From positions 62,001 through 126,000 of the forward strand of contig CAWIUB010000016.1 of assembly GCA_963839175.1 (NCBI GenBank): a stretch of 64,000 nucleotides of DNA. The letters run 5' to 3'. Position numbers and translations under genes: made by a program. Origin of the DNA: CAWIUB01 sp963839175 (lineage in GTDB: Bacteria > Actinomycetota > Actinomycetes > Mycobacteriales > Jatrophihabitantaceae). This document shows, piece by piece, positions 46,887 to 54,921 of the stretch (positions are counted from its first letter, which is position 1; each line of letters starts with the position of its first letter). A model generated the notes under the pieces. It did not search any database, had not been told where the DNA came from, and saw nothing but the letters and a program-made list of their open reading frames with translations.

Positions 46887-46906
46887 CGGGCTGGTTGACT
46901 GCTGCG

Positions 46907-47932
46907 ATGCTGCCTTGGGACGCTGAACTCGCCGGTCGGCTCGACCGGCACACCATCGACTCCGCACTGCTGCGCGGCAATCTGCTCGGCGATCCGCACG
47001 AGCGACCACTGTGGGTCTATGCGCCGCCCGGCTACGACGATGGGACAGCCCGTTATCCCGCGGTGTATGTGATCCAGGGGTACGCCGGGCATATTGCCAT
47101 GTGGGCCAACCGCACACCCTTCCGCCAGCCGTTCATCGAAACCGCCGACGCCGTCTTCGCCTCCGGGGACGCGCCGGGTTGCGTCGTCGTCTACGTCGAC
47201 GCGTGGACGGCGTACGGCGGGTCGCAGTTCGTCGACTCGCCCGGCACCGGCGCGTACCACTCCTACCTCTGCGACGAGGTCGTGCCGTGGGTCGACGAGC
47301 GCTACCGCACCGTGGCCCGGCCCGAATCGCGGGCGATCGCCGGCAAGTCATCCGGCGGGTTCGGCGCGATGATCACGCCGATGCTGCGTCCCGATCTGTT
47401 CGGCGCTCTGGCGACGCACGCCGGTGATTCGCTCTACGAGCTGTGCTACATCCCGGACTTCGGCAAAGCGGTCCGCTACCTGCGTGACTATGACCACGAC
47501 ATCAATCGCTGGTGGGACGACTTCCGGTCACGCGCCGCATTCAGCCAGGAGTGCGACCAGACCCTGGTGATGCTGCTCGGCTGCGCCGCGTGCTTCTCTG
47601 CAGGCGACGACGGCACGCCTGAGCTGCCGTTCGACCCGGTGTCCGGGCGACTCCGACCACAGGTGTGGGACCGGTGGCTCGACTGGGATCCGGTCCGGAT
47701 GGCCGAGCGGTACGCCGATGCGCTGCGCTCGTTGCGGGCAATCTGGATCGACGGGGGCACCAAGGACGAGTGGTTCCTGGATCTGGGCGCCGAAGCATTT
47801 CGCGCGGAACTCGCCCGCCTCGGCGTCCCGGACGACCGCATGCACTTCGAGCTGTTCGACGCCGGACACGGCGGGATCGACTACCGCTACCCACTCGCGC
47901 TTTCCTGGCTCGCCCACCGCCTCGCTCGCTGA
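46907..47932 (+). CDS. Putative esterase of the alpha/beta-hydrolase fold (esterase D / Fes type)
   Basis: A 341-residue protein from ATG 46907. LWVYAPPGYDDGTARYPAVY, VIQGYAGHIAMWANRTPFRQ, the nucleophile elbow IAGKSSGGFGAMI, an acidic residue in IWIDGGTKDEWFLDLGAE, and C-terminal His in ELFDAGHGGIDYRYP. There is no signal peptide, so the enzyme is cytoplasmic. Family PF00756 includes S-formylglutathione hydrolases and enterochelin esterases; the substrate here is unknown. It follows the sulfur operon by 20 bases, but a functional link is not evident. Confidence 0.82.
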   Translation: MLPWDAELAGRLDRHTIDSALLRGNLLGDPHERPLWVYAPPGYDDGTARYPAVYVIQGYAGHIAMWANRTPFRQPFIETADAVFASGDAPGCVVVYVDAWTAYGGSQFVDSPGTGAYHSYLCDEVVPWVDERYRTVARPESRAIAGKSSGGFGAMITPMLRPDLFGALATHAGDSLYELCYIPDFGKAVRYLRDYDHDINRWWDDFRSRAAFSQECDQTLVMLLGCAACFSAGDDGTPELPFDPVSGRLRPQVWDRWLDWDPVRMAERYADALRSLRAIWIDGGTKDEWFLDLGAEAFRAELARLGVPDDRMHFELFDAGHGGIDYRYPLALSWLAHRLAR

Positions 47933-47960
47933 CGTGCCGCGGGTGCACGTCCGACCGTGC

Positions 47961-47981
47961 TAGAGTCGAACAGACGTTCGA
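47961..47981 (+). promoter_or_regulatory. Promoter -10 box with a perfect LexA (SOS) box
   Basis: TCGAACAGACGTTCGA (47966-47981) matches the actinobacterial SOS consensus TCGAAC-N4-GTTCGA at all 12 defined positions. TAGAGT (47961-47966) just before it is a good -10 box, so LexA would cover the transcription start. Confidence 0.85.
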
Positions 47982-47997
47982 GAGAGAGGGGTGCGGG

Positions 47998-48456
47998 ATG
48001 GCCGCGGAGCGACGGATGGGTCAGCAAGTGACGAGCGGCGCCGGGCCGCTTCCCGGAATCCGCCCGCCGGCGACGGCCGACGCGGTCCGGCTGCTCAGCC
48101 GCGCGCGGGCGTGGCTCGCCGAGGCCGACCGTGCGTCAGCTGCGGCCGAGCGATTTCGGCTGGCCCACCTCGCCGCGCTGCGTGCGGCCGCAGCCCTGTT
48201 CGCGGTCAGGTCGCGGCCGGGGTCCGCGCCGCGTCGGCTGCGCAGCGCCTGGGCGCTGCTGGATTCGGTCGCGCCAGAACTCGCCGACTGGTCGGCATAT
48301 TTCGCGAGCGGCGCTGCAGCGCGAGCCGCGGTCGAGGCGGGCGCCGTGAGTGCGGTCTCCCAACGACAGGCGGACGAGCAGCTGTGCGCGGCCAACGAGT
48401 TCCTGGACCTCGTCGAGCGGTCGTTGGGGCTGCTCGCCTCGCCGCTCGCCAGCTGA
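47998..48456 (+). CDS. SAV_6107-type HEPN domain protein
   Basis: A 152-residue all-helical protein from ATG 47998 behind AGAGAGAGGGG. Residues 25-150 form a HEPN-like bundle: ADAVRLLSRARAWLAEADRA, ERFRLAHLAALRAAAALFAV, RLRSAWALLDSVAPELADWS, and CAANEFLDLVERSLGLLA. I recall this family in actinobacteria next to DNA polymerase IV genes. HEPN proteins often are RNases or bind nucleic acid, but the Arg-x4-His signature of HEPN RNases is not evident here. A perfect SOS box in front implies damage induction. Confidence 0.8.
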   Translation: MAAERRMGQQVTSGAGPLPGIRPPATADAVRLLSRARAWLAEADRASAAAERFRLAHLAALRAAAALFAVRSRPGSAPRRLRSAWALLDSVAPELADWSAYFASGAAARAAVEAGAVSAVSQRQADEQLCAANEFLDLVERSLGLLASPLAS

Positions 48457-48497
48457 GCCCGCAGCCCTGGCCGGTCTGCGCCGTCAGGGGTCCGGAC

Positions 48498-48503
48498 TAG
48501 GGT
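48498..48503 (+). promoter_or_regulatory. -10 box of a leaderless promoter for the methyltransferase gene
   Basis: TAGGGT ends eight bases before GTG 48512. If used, the methyltransferase and dinB would also be transcribed independently of the SOS promoter. Confidence 0.5.
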
Positions 48504-48511
48504 CGGCAATC

Positions 48512-49234
48512 GTGCAGACCCGCCCGCTACGGGAGCCGACGGCACGCGGCCGGCTGCTGTGGCGGCTGCTGACCGGTGCTCTGGATACCGTGACGATGCC
48601 GGGCCGCACGCCGCTCGTACTGGATTGCGGAGGGGGCAGCGGCCGGTTTGCGGTGCCGCTCGCCGAGGCGGGCGCGGACGTCACCGTGGTCGATGTCAGC
48701 GCCGATGCCCTGGCGACGTTGCGACGCCGCGCCGCGGAGGCCGCCGTTGCCGCGCGGGTGCACGCCGTCCAAGGCGACGTGGAGACGTTGGCCGAGCACG
48801 TCGCCGGCGGTGCGTATGACCTCGGCCTGGCGCATGACTTGCTGGAGGTCGTTGACGACCCGTCGGCCACGCTCGGCGGTCTCGCTGCAGCCGTTCGGCC
48901 GGGCGGCCTGATCAGCGTGCTGGTCGCTAACCCCACGGCAGTGGTGCTCGCGCGCAGCCTGGCCGGCGATGTTGCCGCTGTGCGCGACGAACTGCGCCGT
49001 TCGGCCGACGGAGCGCCTGGCGGTTTCGACCTGCCCGCCATCATCGGCTTGTGCCAGGGCCAGGGGCTCACGATCGAGCTCACACACGGCATCGGGGTCT
49101 TCGCCGAACTCGTACCAGAGTCGGACGCGCAGCCCGAGGTGCTGGCCGAACTCGAGGAGCTGGTCGCGGCCCGCCCGCCGTACCGCGACATCGCGGTGCG
49201 CCTGCACGTACTCGCGCGCCGCCCCGACCGGTAG
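48512..49234 (+). CDS. Class I SAM-dependent methyltransferase
   Basis: A 240-residue Rossmann methyltransferase from GTG 48512. Motif I LVLDCGGGSGRFAVPLAEAG, motif II VTVVDVSADALATLRRRA, post-II VQGDVETLAEH, and motif IV YDLGLAHDLLEVVDD, then RPGGLISVLVANP. It is close to the family that includes CmoA/SmtA-like tRNA or small-molecule methyltransferases. It lies between the HEPN gene and dinB with only two bases before dinB, so it is translated with the polymerase. Substrate unknown. Confidence 0.87.
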   Translation: MQTRPLREPTARGRLLWRLLTGALDTVTMPGRTPLVLDCGGGSGRFAVPLAEAGADVTVVDVSADALATLRRRAAEAAVAARVHAVQGDVETLAEHVAGGAYDLGLAHDLLEVVDDPSATLGGLAAAVRPGGLISVLVANPTAVVLARSLAGDVAAVRDELRRSADGAPGGFDLPAIIGLCQGQGLTIELTHGIGVFAELVPESDAQPEVLAELEELVAARPPYRDIAVRLHVLARRPDR

Positions 49235-49236
49235 CC

Positions 49237-50538
49237 ATGGGCCGCAGCGCTGACGTCCCGCGGTCGGCGGGCGGGATCATCGATGCGTCCGGCGACGACT
49301 CCGGATGCTCGATCCTGCACGTCGACATGGACGCGTTCTTCGCCAGTGTCGAGGTCCGCCGTCGCCCGGAATTGCGCGGTAAGCCGGTGATCGTCGGCGG
49401 CGGCCCACGCGGCGTGGTGGCCGCCGCGTCCTACGAGGCGCGGCGCTACGGCGTGCGCAGCGCGATGCCGGCAGGCCAGGCGCTGCGGCTGTGTCCGCAC
49501 GCCGTCGTGCTGCCGCCCGACCGGAAGACGTACTCGCAGGCGTCGGCGCAGGTCATGACGATCCTGCGTGACATCACACCCCACGTCGAACCACTGTCCC
49601 TGGACGAGGCGTTCCTGGACGTCGAACGCGCAGGGCGCCGGCTCGGCCGTCCAGCCCAGATCGCCGTCGTCATCCGGCGGCGGATCGCCGAGTCGCTCAG
49701 CCTGACCTGCTCGGTGGGCGTCGGCCCGTCCAAGTTCGTGGCGAAACTCGCATCGGCCCGGTGCAAGCCCGACGGCCTGCTGGTCGTGGCGGCGGCGGGA
49801 GTTCTGGACTTCCTGCACCCGCTCCCAGTCACAGCGCTGTGGGGCGTCGGTGCCCGAACAGCCGAACCGCTCCATCGCCTGGGCGTCCGAACGGTCGGCG
49901 ACCTGGCGGACGTGCCAATCGACACGCTGCGCCGCGCAGTCGGGGCGGCTATCGCCGAGCAGCTGCACGAGCTGTCGTGGGGGCGCGATGCACGCAACGT
50001 CCAGACCCGGGAACCGGAGAAGTCGATAAGCGCCGACCACACCAGCGACGTCGACCTGGTCGCCGAGGCCGACGTGCTACGCGAGCTGCTGCGGCTGGCC
50101 GGCGAGGTCGGTCGCCGGGTGCGGGCCCGCAAGCTGGTGGCGCGAACGATCGGCATCAAGATCCGCTTCGCCGACTTCCGCACCGTCACGAGAGTCCGCA
50201 CCCTGCCCGGCTGGGTCGCCTCCAGTGCCAGGATCTACGACGCGGCGGCCGACCTGTACCGCTCGCTCAACCTGGATCAACCCCGAATTCGGCTGGTCGG
50301 CGTCAAGTGCGAGAACTTCCGCGACCCGGCGCAGGCTCCGCACCAGCTCACTCTCGAGGATCTGGCAGGGCAGCCGCACGCATTCGGCCGCACCGGGCCG
50401 GATCCGACGCTGGACCAGGTAGGCGACGCGGCCCGTGCACGGTTCGGGTCCGATGCGGTACGCCCGGCCACGCTGATCAACGCAGGCGATCCTGCACCGG
50501 ATGACCCCGATTTTGGCGAGTGGCGGGCACCGTCGTGA
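49237..50538 (+). CDS. dinB: DNA polymerase IV (Y family)
   Basis: A 433-residue translesion polymerase from ATG 49237. Palm motifs ILHVDMDAFFASVEVRRRPE (metal Asp and Asp-x-Asp) and PLSLDEAFLDVER (Asp-Glu). Fingers GGGPRGVVAAASYEARRYGV with the Tyr steric gate region, thumb with helix-hairpin-helix LWGVGARTAEPLHRLGVRTV, and a little-finger domain to about 360. A C-terminal QLTLEDL could be a weak clamp-binding motif. It bypasses damaged bases without proofreading. Probable operon with the SOS-controlled HEPN gene and the methyltransferase. Confidence 0.94.
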   Translation: MGRSADVPRSAGGIIDASGDDSGCSILHVDMDAFFASVEVRRRPELRGKPVIVGGGPRGVVAAASYEARRYGVRSAMPAGQALRLCPHAVVLPPDRKTYSQASAQVMTILRDITPHVEPLSLDEAFLDVERAGRRLGRPAQIAVVIRRRIAESLSLTCSVGVGPSKFVAKLASARCKPDGLLVVAAAGVLDFLHPLPVTALWGVGARTAEPLHRLGVRTVGDLADVPIDTLRRAVGAAIAEQLHELSWGRDARNVQTREPEKSISADHTSDVDLVAEADVLRELLRLAGEVGRRVRARKLVARTIGIKIRFADFRTVTRVRTLPGWVASSARIYDAAADLYRSLNLDQPRIRLVGVKCENFRDPAQAPHQLTLEDLAGQPHAFGRTGPDPTLDQVGDAARARFGSDAVRPATLINAGDPAPDDPDFGEWRAPS

Positions 50539-50651
50539 GCCCATGGGGTGGCTCGACGAGACTCGATACGTCATCAACTTTCGCGCGAGCGAAACGGCTC
50601 GTATGCTCGTAGTTGGCAGGTCAGCCTGAAACATGGACAAAGGAGGGCAAC

Positions 50652-51035
50652 GTGCCGCTCTCCGAACACGAGCAGAGGCTGCTCAACCAGATCGAGCAGG
50701 CGCTGTACGCCGAGGATCCCAAGTTCGCGTCTGCTGTGCGCTCGGCACGCACCCGCAGATGGACCCGCAGATGGATCGTGCTGGCCGTCGCCGGCGTCAT
50801 TGCCGGCCTCGGCGTCATCCTGATCGGGCTGGCCGCGAAGCTCGTCTTCCTCGGCGTGATCGGCTTCGTCCTGATCGTCGCGTCGTGTGCCTACGCCGCC
50901 ACGATGCTCCGCGGCCGACGGGTCGCCCCTGGGTCGGCTGGCTCGGCCGGAAGTGACGAAAGCGCCAAAGCCCGCAAGTCGGGTGTTCGCACCCGGATGG
51001 AGGACCGGCTGCGCCGGCGTTTCGACGAGAGCTGA
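50652..51035 (+). CDS. DUF3040 membrane protein
   Basis: A 127-residue protein from GTG 50652 with AGGAGG at 50641. N-terminal PLSEHEQRLLNQIEQALYAE DPKFA-type motif defines DUF3040. Two adjacent helices follow (WIVLAVAGVIAGLGVILIGL and LVFLGVIGFVLIVASCAYAA), then a basic tail. I recall small membrane proteins of this kind at the edge of the dcw cluster in actinobacteria, as here. Function unknown. Confidence 0.9.
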   Translation: MPLSEHEQRLLNQIEQALYAEDPKFASAVRSARTRRWTRRWIVLAVAGVIAGLGVILIGLAAKLVFLGVIGFVLIVASCAYAATMLRGRRVAPGSAGSAGSDESAKARKSGVRTRMEDRLRRRFDES

Positions 51036-51071
51036 CGATCCTTCGTACGACCCGCCGGCCTCAGTTCCAAC

Positions 51072-51142
51072 GGATGATCAGTGCCGACGGATGAATCGGT
51101 GCCGGCGGATGAATCGGTGCCGGCGGATGAATCAGTGCCGAC
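51072..51142 (+). repeat. Four tandem copies of an 18-bp unit at the 3' end of the transglutaminase gene
   Basis: Units at 51072-51088 (17 bp), 51089-51106, 51107-51124 and 51125-51142, consensus GGATGAATCGGTGCCGGC. The last copy covers the stop codon of the gene on the minus strand. It is a minisatellite-like array. Confidence 0.85.
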
Positions 51143-53495
51143 GGGCGAACCAGAGTCGACCCAGCCACGGCAGAGACGAGGGGAGTAGCCGCGCCCGAAC
51201 CCGGTCCGCGCGGGTGCGGGTGGCCCGCAACGCCCCGGATATCTCGCGCAGATCGCCTACCAGATCGTCGCGGCGGATCGGCTGCGACGGCGGCGCGTAA
51301 CGCGACTGTTCAACCGCACGGGCTAGCGTCTGCAGAGATCCGGCTGCCTCAGGGGACAGGCCCTCGCGCCCCAGCCAGCGGACAACCTGGCGCGGCGTAC
51401 GGACCGGTGACCACACGTAACCGAGGTCGACCGCGGTGTCCGCGAGCTCGGCCCACAGCGGATCCGGGCCGTGCGCCGCGGCCCTGATCCGGGCCCGCCG
51501 GCGCGTCCAGCGCACGTTGGCCGGCACGAGAAGGAGCACGAGCAGCCCGCCGCCGACGGCCACGAGAAGCGACGTCAACCAGCCAGGCAGCCCGCCGCCG
51601 TGCCGGCTGGCCGACGTCGAGAGTGGTTGGCCGCTCGACGTGTCAAGGGCGCCCGTGCCGGTCACCGAGCCGGTGTGCTTCTGCGGGTCGACCTCGCCGC
51701 CGGCGCCCGACCCGGGCGCGTGCGGCGCCCACGGCAGCGCGACTGCCCGGGTCCCTGGGCCGGTGGCCAGCGGCGTCGGGTCGAACGGAACCCAGCCGAT
51801 CGACCCGAAGTAGGCCTCGACCCAAGCGTGCGCGTCGTCCGTGGTGACAACGAAGTGCCCCTTGCTATCGGGCACCGGGTGCGTATAGCCCAGCACGATC
51901 CGAGCTGGGATCCCTGCCATGCGCAGCATGACGCCCATCGCCGCGGCGAATTGCTGGCAGTAGCCCGTCTTGTTGGTCAGGAAGTCCACCAGGTCGCTTC
52001 CGGAATCGCCGTCCTTGGTCTGCAGGCTGTAGACGAAGCCGTTGACAGGGTTGGTGAAGTAGTCAGAGATCGCGCGCGCCTTGTCGTACGACGTAGTCTT
52101 TCCTTCGATGAGCTGGCTCAACTGCTTGGAAACCTGGCTGGGAATGTTCGGCGGCAGCTGCAGCCACGCAGAGACTCCCGGGTCCGCTACCGGATTCGCT
52201 GACTGCAGCTCGGGCACGGTGGGGTCGGGCTGACGGACCTGCTCTGTGTACGTCGTCCCGCCGTGGATGCCCGACCCGACCACCAGATCGGTTTGCGGGC
52301 TCCAGCCGTACTCGGCCGGCAGCCCCGACATCGCTGACGGCATGCCGAAGACGGGAGCGTTCCCGACGAGGCGGTCGATGCGGATTGTGACCTGGTAGGA
52401 CGTCGAGTCGCGCACACTCGTGGCGCCGAACGGGGTGCCGGCGTACTCGGTCGCGTCGAGGCCTTCGGTGGACCCGCTCCCGTGCGACGTCCAGCCCCTG
52501 CCGTCGTAGAAGTCCAGGACCTCTTGCCGCAGGTAGAACGGCTGACTGCCGGATGTGCTGGCACCATCGACGGTGAACAGGGTGATCGGCGACGAGCGGG
52601 TCAGCCTCCCCTTCAGGGACGCGAACGCGCTTAGGCCGACGCCTCCGTTGCCCTTCCCGTTACCGATCCCGTCGCCCACGCCGTTGTGCAGCACGTCGGC
52701 GATGAGGTCGCCGGAGCGAATGGGAATCACGAAAGGCGCGGCGACAGCCACCACGATCGCGATCAGCGCGATCCGACGGCCCGCGCTTGCCTGCCCGGCG
52801 GCCGCAGCACCGGTGTGGGTGCGGGGCATCATGCGGCCCCACCTCGCCAGCTCGTCGCGAGAGTCGGACGATAGCAGCAGCAGGTAACCCACCGCGGCAA
52901 GCGCAAACCAAAGCCATCCGACGCCATGTCGCGGTACCGCGCCCGCGAGCGTGAACACGAGCAGGAACGGGATGCCCGCCAGCGCCGGACGGCGGGCAAC
53001 CACAGCGATCAGGTCGATCGCCACCGCCAGCAGGACCAGTTGTGCGCTCAACACCATCCGGATAGCCGGCGTTGAGACCAGGGGCGCGGTGCCATTGCGG
53101 ATCGTGTCGCCCACCTGGTTGGACAGCGCTGCGATGTCAGACCATGCGCCGTGCAGCGGCAAGACTCCGCCGACTGCGTTGTCCGGGACGTAGCGCATTG
53201 TCAGCAGCAGGATGACCAGCAGCACACCCGGCAGCAGGTGAACGGCACGCGGCGGCTGCCGCAGCCGCAGCGCCGCCGCGGGCAGAATCGCGACGGCCAT
53301 CGCAGTCCAGGCGTCGAGCACCCACGCCCCGTCGGTGAGAATCTGCAGCAGCGGCAGCACTGCGAGCGCTGAGCCGACCAAGCCGATGAGCGTGCGGCGA
53401 GCGCCCGTCTGGATGTATCGCGTGGCTGGCTGCCTTTCCTGGGGCAGCTGGCCTGGCGCCGGTGTCGCGGGGCGCGTAGCTGTGGCCGCGCTCAT
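51132..53495 (-). CDS. TgpA-like transglutaminase with transmembrane N-terminal region
   Basis: A 787-residue membrane protein from ATG 53495. Residues 1-270 hold about six helices. A periplasm-side region of about 270-560 contains the transglutaminase core: GYCQQFAAAMGVMLRMAGIP (catalytic Cys), TTDDAHAWVEAYF (His), and GWVPFDPTP (Asp). Another helix lies at about 645-670 (WLTSLLVAVGGGLLVLLLVP), followed by a cytoplasmic DUF4129-like tail. It is the third gene of a MoxR-DUF58-transglutaminase operon, widespread in actinobacteria and thought to act on envelope proteins. Substrate unknown. Confidence 0.9.
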   Translation of the reverse strand: MSAATATRPATPAPGQLPQERQPATRYIQTGARRTLIGLVGSALAVLPLLQILTDGAWVLDAWTAMAVAILPAAALRLRQPPRAVHLLPGVLLVILLLTMRYVPDNAVGGVLPLHGAWSDIAALSNQVGDTIRNGTAPLVSTPAIRMVLSAQLVLLAVAIDLIAVVARRPALAGIPFLLVFTLAGAVPRHGVGWLWFALAAVGYLLLLSSDSRDELARWGRMMPRTHTGAAAAGQASAGRRIALIAIVVAVAAPFVIPIRSGDLIADVLHNGVGDGIGNGKGNGGVGLSAFASLKGRLTRSSPITLFTVDGASTSGSQPFYLRQEVLDFYDGRGWTSHGSGSTEGLDATEYAGTPFGATSVRDSTSYQVTIRIDRLVGNAPVFGMPSAMSGLPAEYGWSPQTDLVVGSGIHGGTTYTEQVRQPDPTVPELQSANPVADPGVSAWLQLPPNIPSQVSKQLSQLIEGKTTSYDKARAISDYFTNPVNGFVYSLQTKDGDSGSDLVDFLTNKTGYCQQFAAAMGVMLRMAGIPARIVLGYTHPVPDSKGHFVVTTDDAHAWVEAYFGSIGWVPFDPTPLATGPGTRAVALPWAPHAPGSGAGGEVDPQKHTGSVTGTGALDTSSGQPLSTSASRHGGGLPGWLTSLLVAVGGGLLVLLLVPANVRWTRRRARIRAAAHGPDPLWAELADTAVDLGYVWSPVRTPRQVVRWLGREGLSPEAAGSLQTLARAVEQSRYAPPSQPIRRDDLVGDLREISGALRATRTRADRVRARLLPSSLPWLGRLWFARRH

Positions 53496-53526
53496 CGCGG
53501 GTCCACCGTCGAACGCCCGGCAGCAT

Positions 53527-54888
53527 TCATGTCCGTACCTGCCGATTGGACGCGTCGGGGGCGCTCCATTCCGACTGGCCGACCGCGAACGCCCGCTGGC
53601 GCAGCAATCGGGTCCAGGTGGCTGGGATCGTATCTCCGGCCCGAGCGACCGCGACCCACCAGCCAGCCGATCGCAGCGTCTCGGCGATGTTCTCCGTCGC
53701 GATGCCGGCCTGCCCGGCCGCCGGACGGACCTCAGCGGGGTTGGCGAGCTTGTGCTGCCGAGCCCAGCTCGCGCGGTCCAGCAGGATCGCGAAGGCGGGC
53801 GCGGCGGAACCCCGCGGGCGCGCATCTGCAATGGCCTGAACGTCGCTGTCGTCGAGGGTGCCGAGCACTGCGACCACCGTCGAATCGCGCGTCGCCGATC
53901 GCAGCGGCGGCATCAGCGGTGTCAGGTCCTGCCGCTCGTTCGGTCCGACCTCCGCGAGGTGGTCGACGAACTGGGCTGGCGAGGAGAACGCCAGCCGTGC
54001 ATTGCCTGCGGCGCTCGCGATCAGGTTGACCTCCCGCCCGGCCAGCAACAGCTGGTTGCCGATGCTCGCAACCGCGCTGACCGCCCACTCCAGGCTGCTG
54101 AACTCACGAAGATCACCGGCCGTTGCCGCGGCAACGGGCTGCTCGTGCGCGCGGGCACGCAGATCGAGGAGCAGGGCGACCTGACCCTGCCACGGGCGCT
54201 CCTCGTGCCGAACCATGAACGTGCCAGTGCGGGCGGTCGAGCGCCAGTGGATCTTGCGCAGGTCGTCGCCGTGCCGATACTCGCGTATCGACGCGTCGTC
54301 GGCGCCGTGGCTGCCGATCGAGTGGCTGCCCGCGTTGTCTCCGACGTCGATCGAGTTGGGGGTCCGCGCATCGGGCAACGCCTCGACCGCGGGCGTCACC
54401 ACGAACGCCGACTGCGCAGTGAACGACCGGGTGAGTTCGATGAGCCCGAAGGGGTCGGTGAGCCGGACCTTCAGCGGCCCGCAGAGATAACGCCCCCGGC
54501 GCGGCGTCGGCAACTTGTAGGCGATGGTGCGTGCCTCGCGTCCGGACAGGCCCTCGAGGCTGAATCGCACGCGGCCTACGAGCTGATCAGGGAGCCGGTC
54601 CTCGAGCATCAACCCACCCACCGGCAGCGCCGAACGGTTCGTGATGGTCAGCTGCAGGTCGGCGTCGTTGCCGACGGACATCCGCGCGGGCTCCACGCTG
54701 CGCCGACTGGCGATTGTCACCTGTGAGCGGCTCACGACCAGGTATGCCACCAACGGCACGACGAGGATCAGGCAGCCCGCGCGAACCAGATCCGTCGACC
54801 CGAACAGCAGGCCGAACAACGCCGCGCTGAGCCCGCCCGCGAGCAGGCAGCGAGCGCGGGTTGTGAAGCTCGACCCGATCCGGCGCAT
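53527..54888 (-). CDS. DUF58 domain membrane protein
   Basis: A 453-residue protein from ATG 54888. Two helices near the N-terminus (CLLAGGLSAALFGLLFGSTD and AGCLILVVPLVAYLVVS) are followed by a beta domain and the DUF58 signature DPFGLIELTRSF and REYRHGDDLRKIHWRSTART. The C-terminal von Willebrand-like fold (VALLLDLRARAHEQPVAAAT) lacks a clear metal site. DUF58 proteins work with MoxR ATPases, the gene just upstream, and are proposed to help assemble envelope complexes. The 33 bases before it contain three CCTCAGCGA repeats. Confidence 0.9.
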   Translation of the reverse strand: MRRIGSSFTTRARCLLAGGLSAALFGLLFGSTDLVRAGCLILVVPLVAYLVVSRSQVTIASRRSVEPARMSVGNDADLQLTITNRSALPVGGLMLEDRLPDQLVGRVRFSLEGLSGREARTIAYKLPTPRRGRYLCGPLKVRLTDPFGLIELTRSFTAQSAFVVTPAVEALPDARTPNSIDVGDNAGSHSIGSHGADDASIREYRHGDDLRKIHWRSTARTGTFMVRHEERPWQGQVALLLDLRARAHEQPVAAATAGDLREFSSLEWAVSAVASIGNQLLLAGREVNLIASAAGNARLAFSSPAQFVDHLAEVGPNERQDLTPLMPPLRSATRDSTVVAVLGTLDDSDVQAIADARPRGSAAPAFAILLDRASWARQHKLANPAEVRPAAGQAGIATENIAETLRSAGWWVAVARAGDTIPATWTRLLRQRAFAVGQSEWSAPDASNRQVRT

Positions 54889-54921
54889 CGTCCCTCAGCG
54901 ACCTCAGCGACCTCAGCGGTC

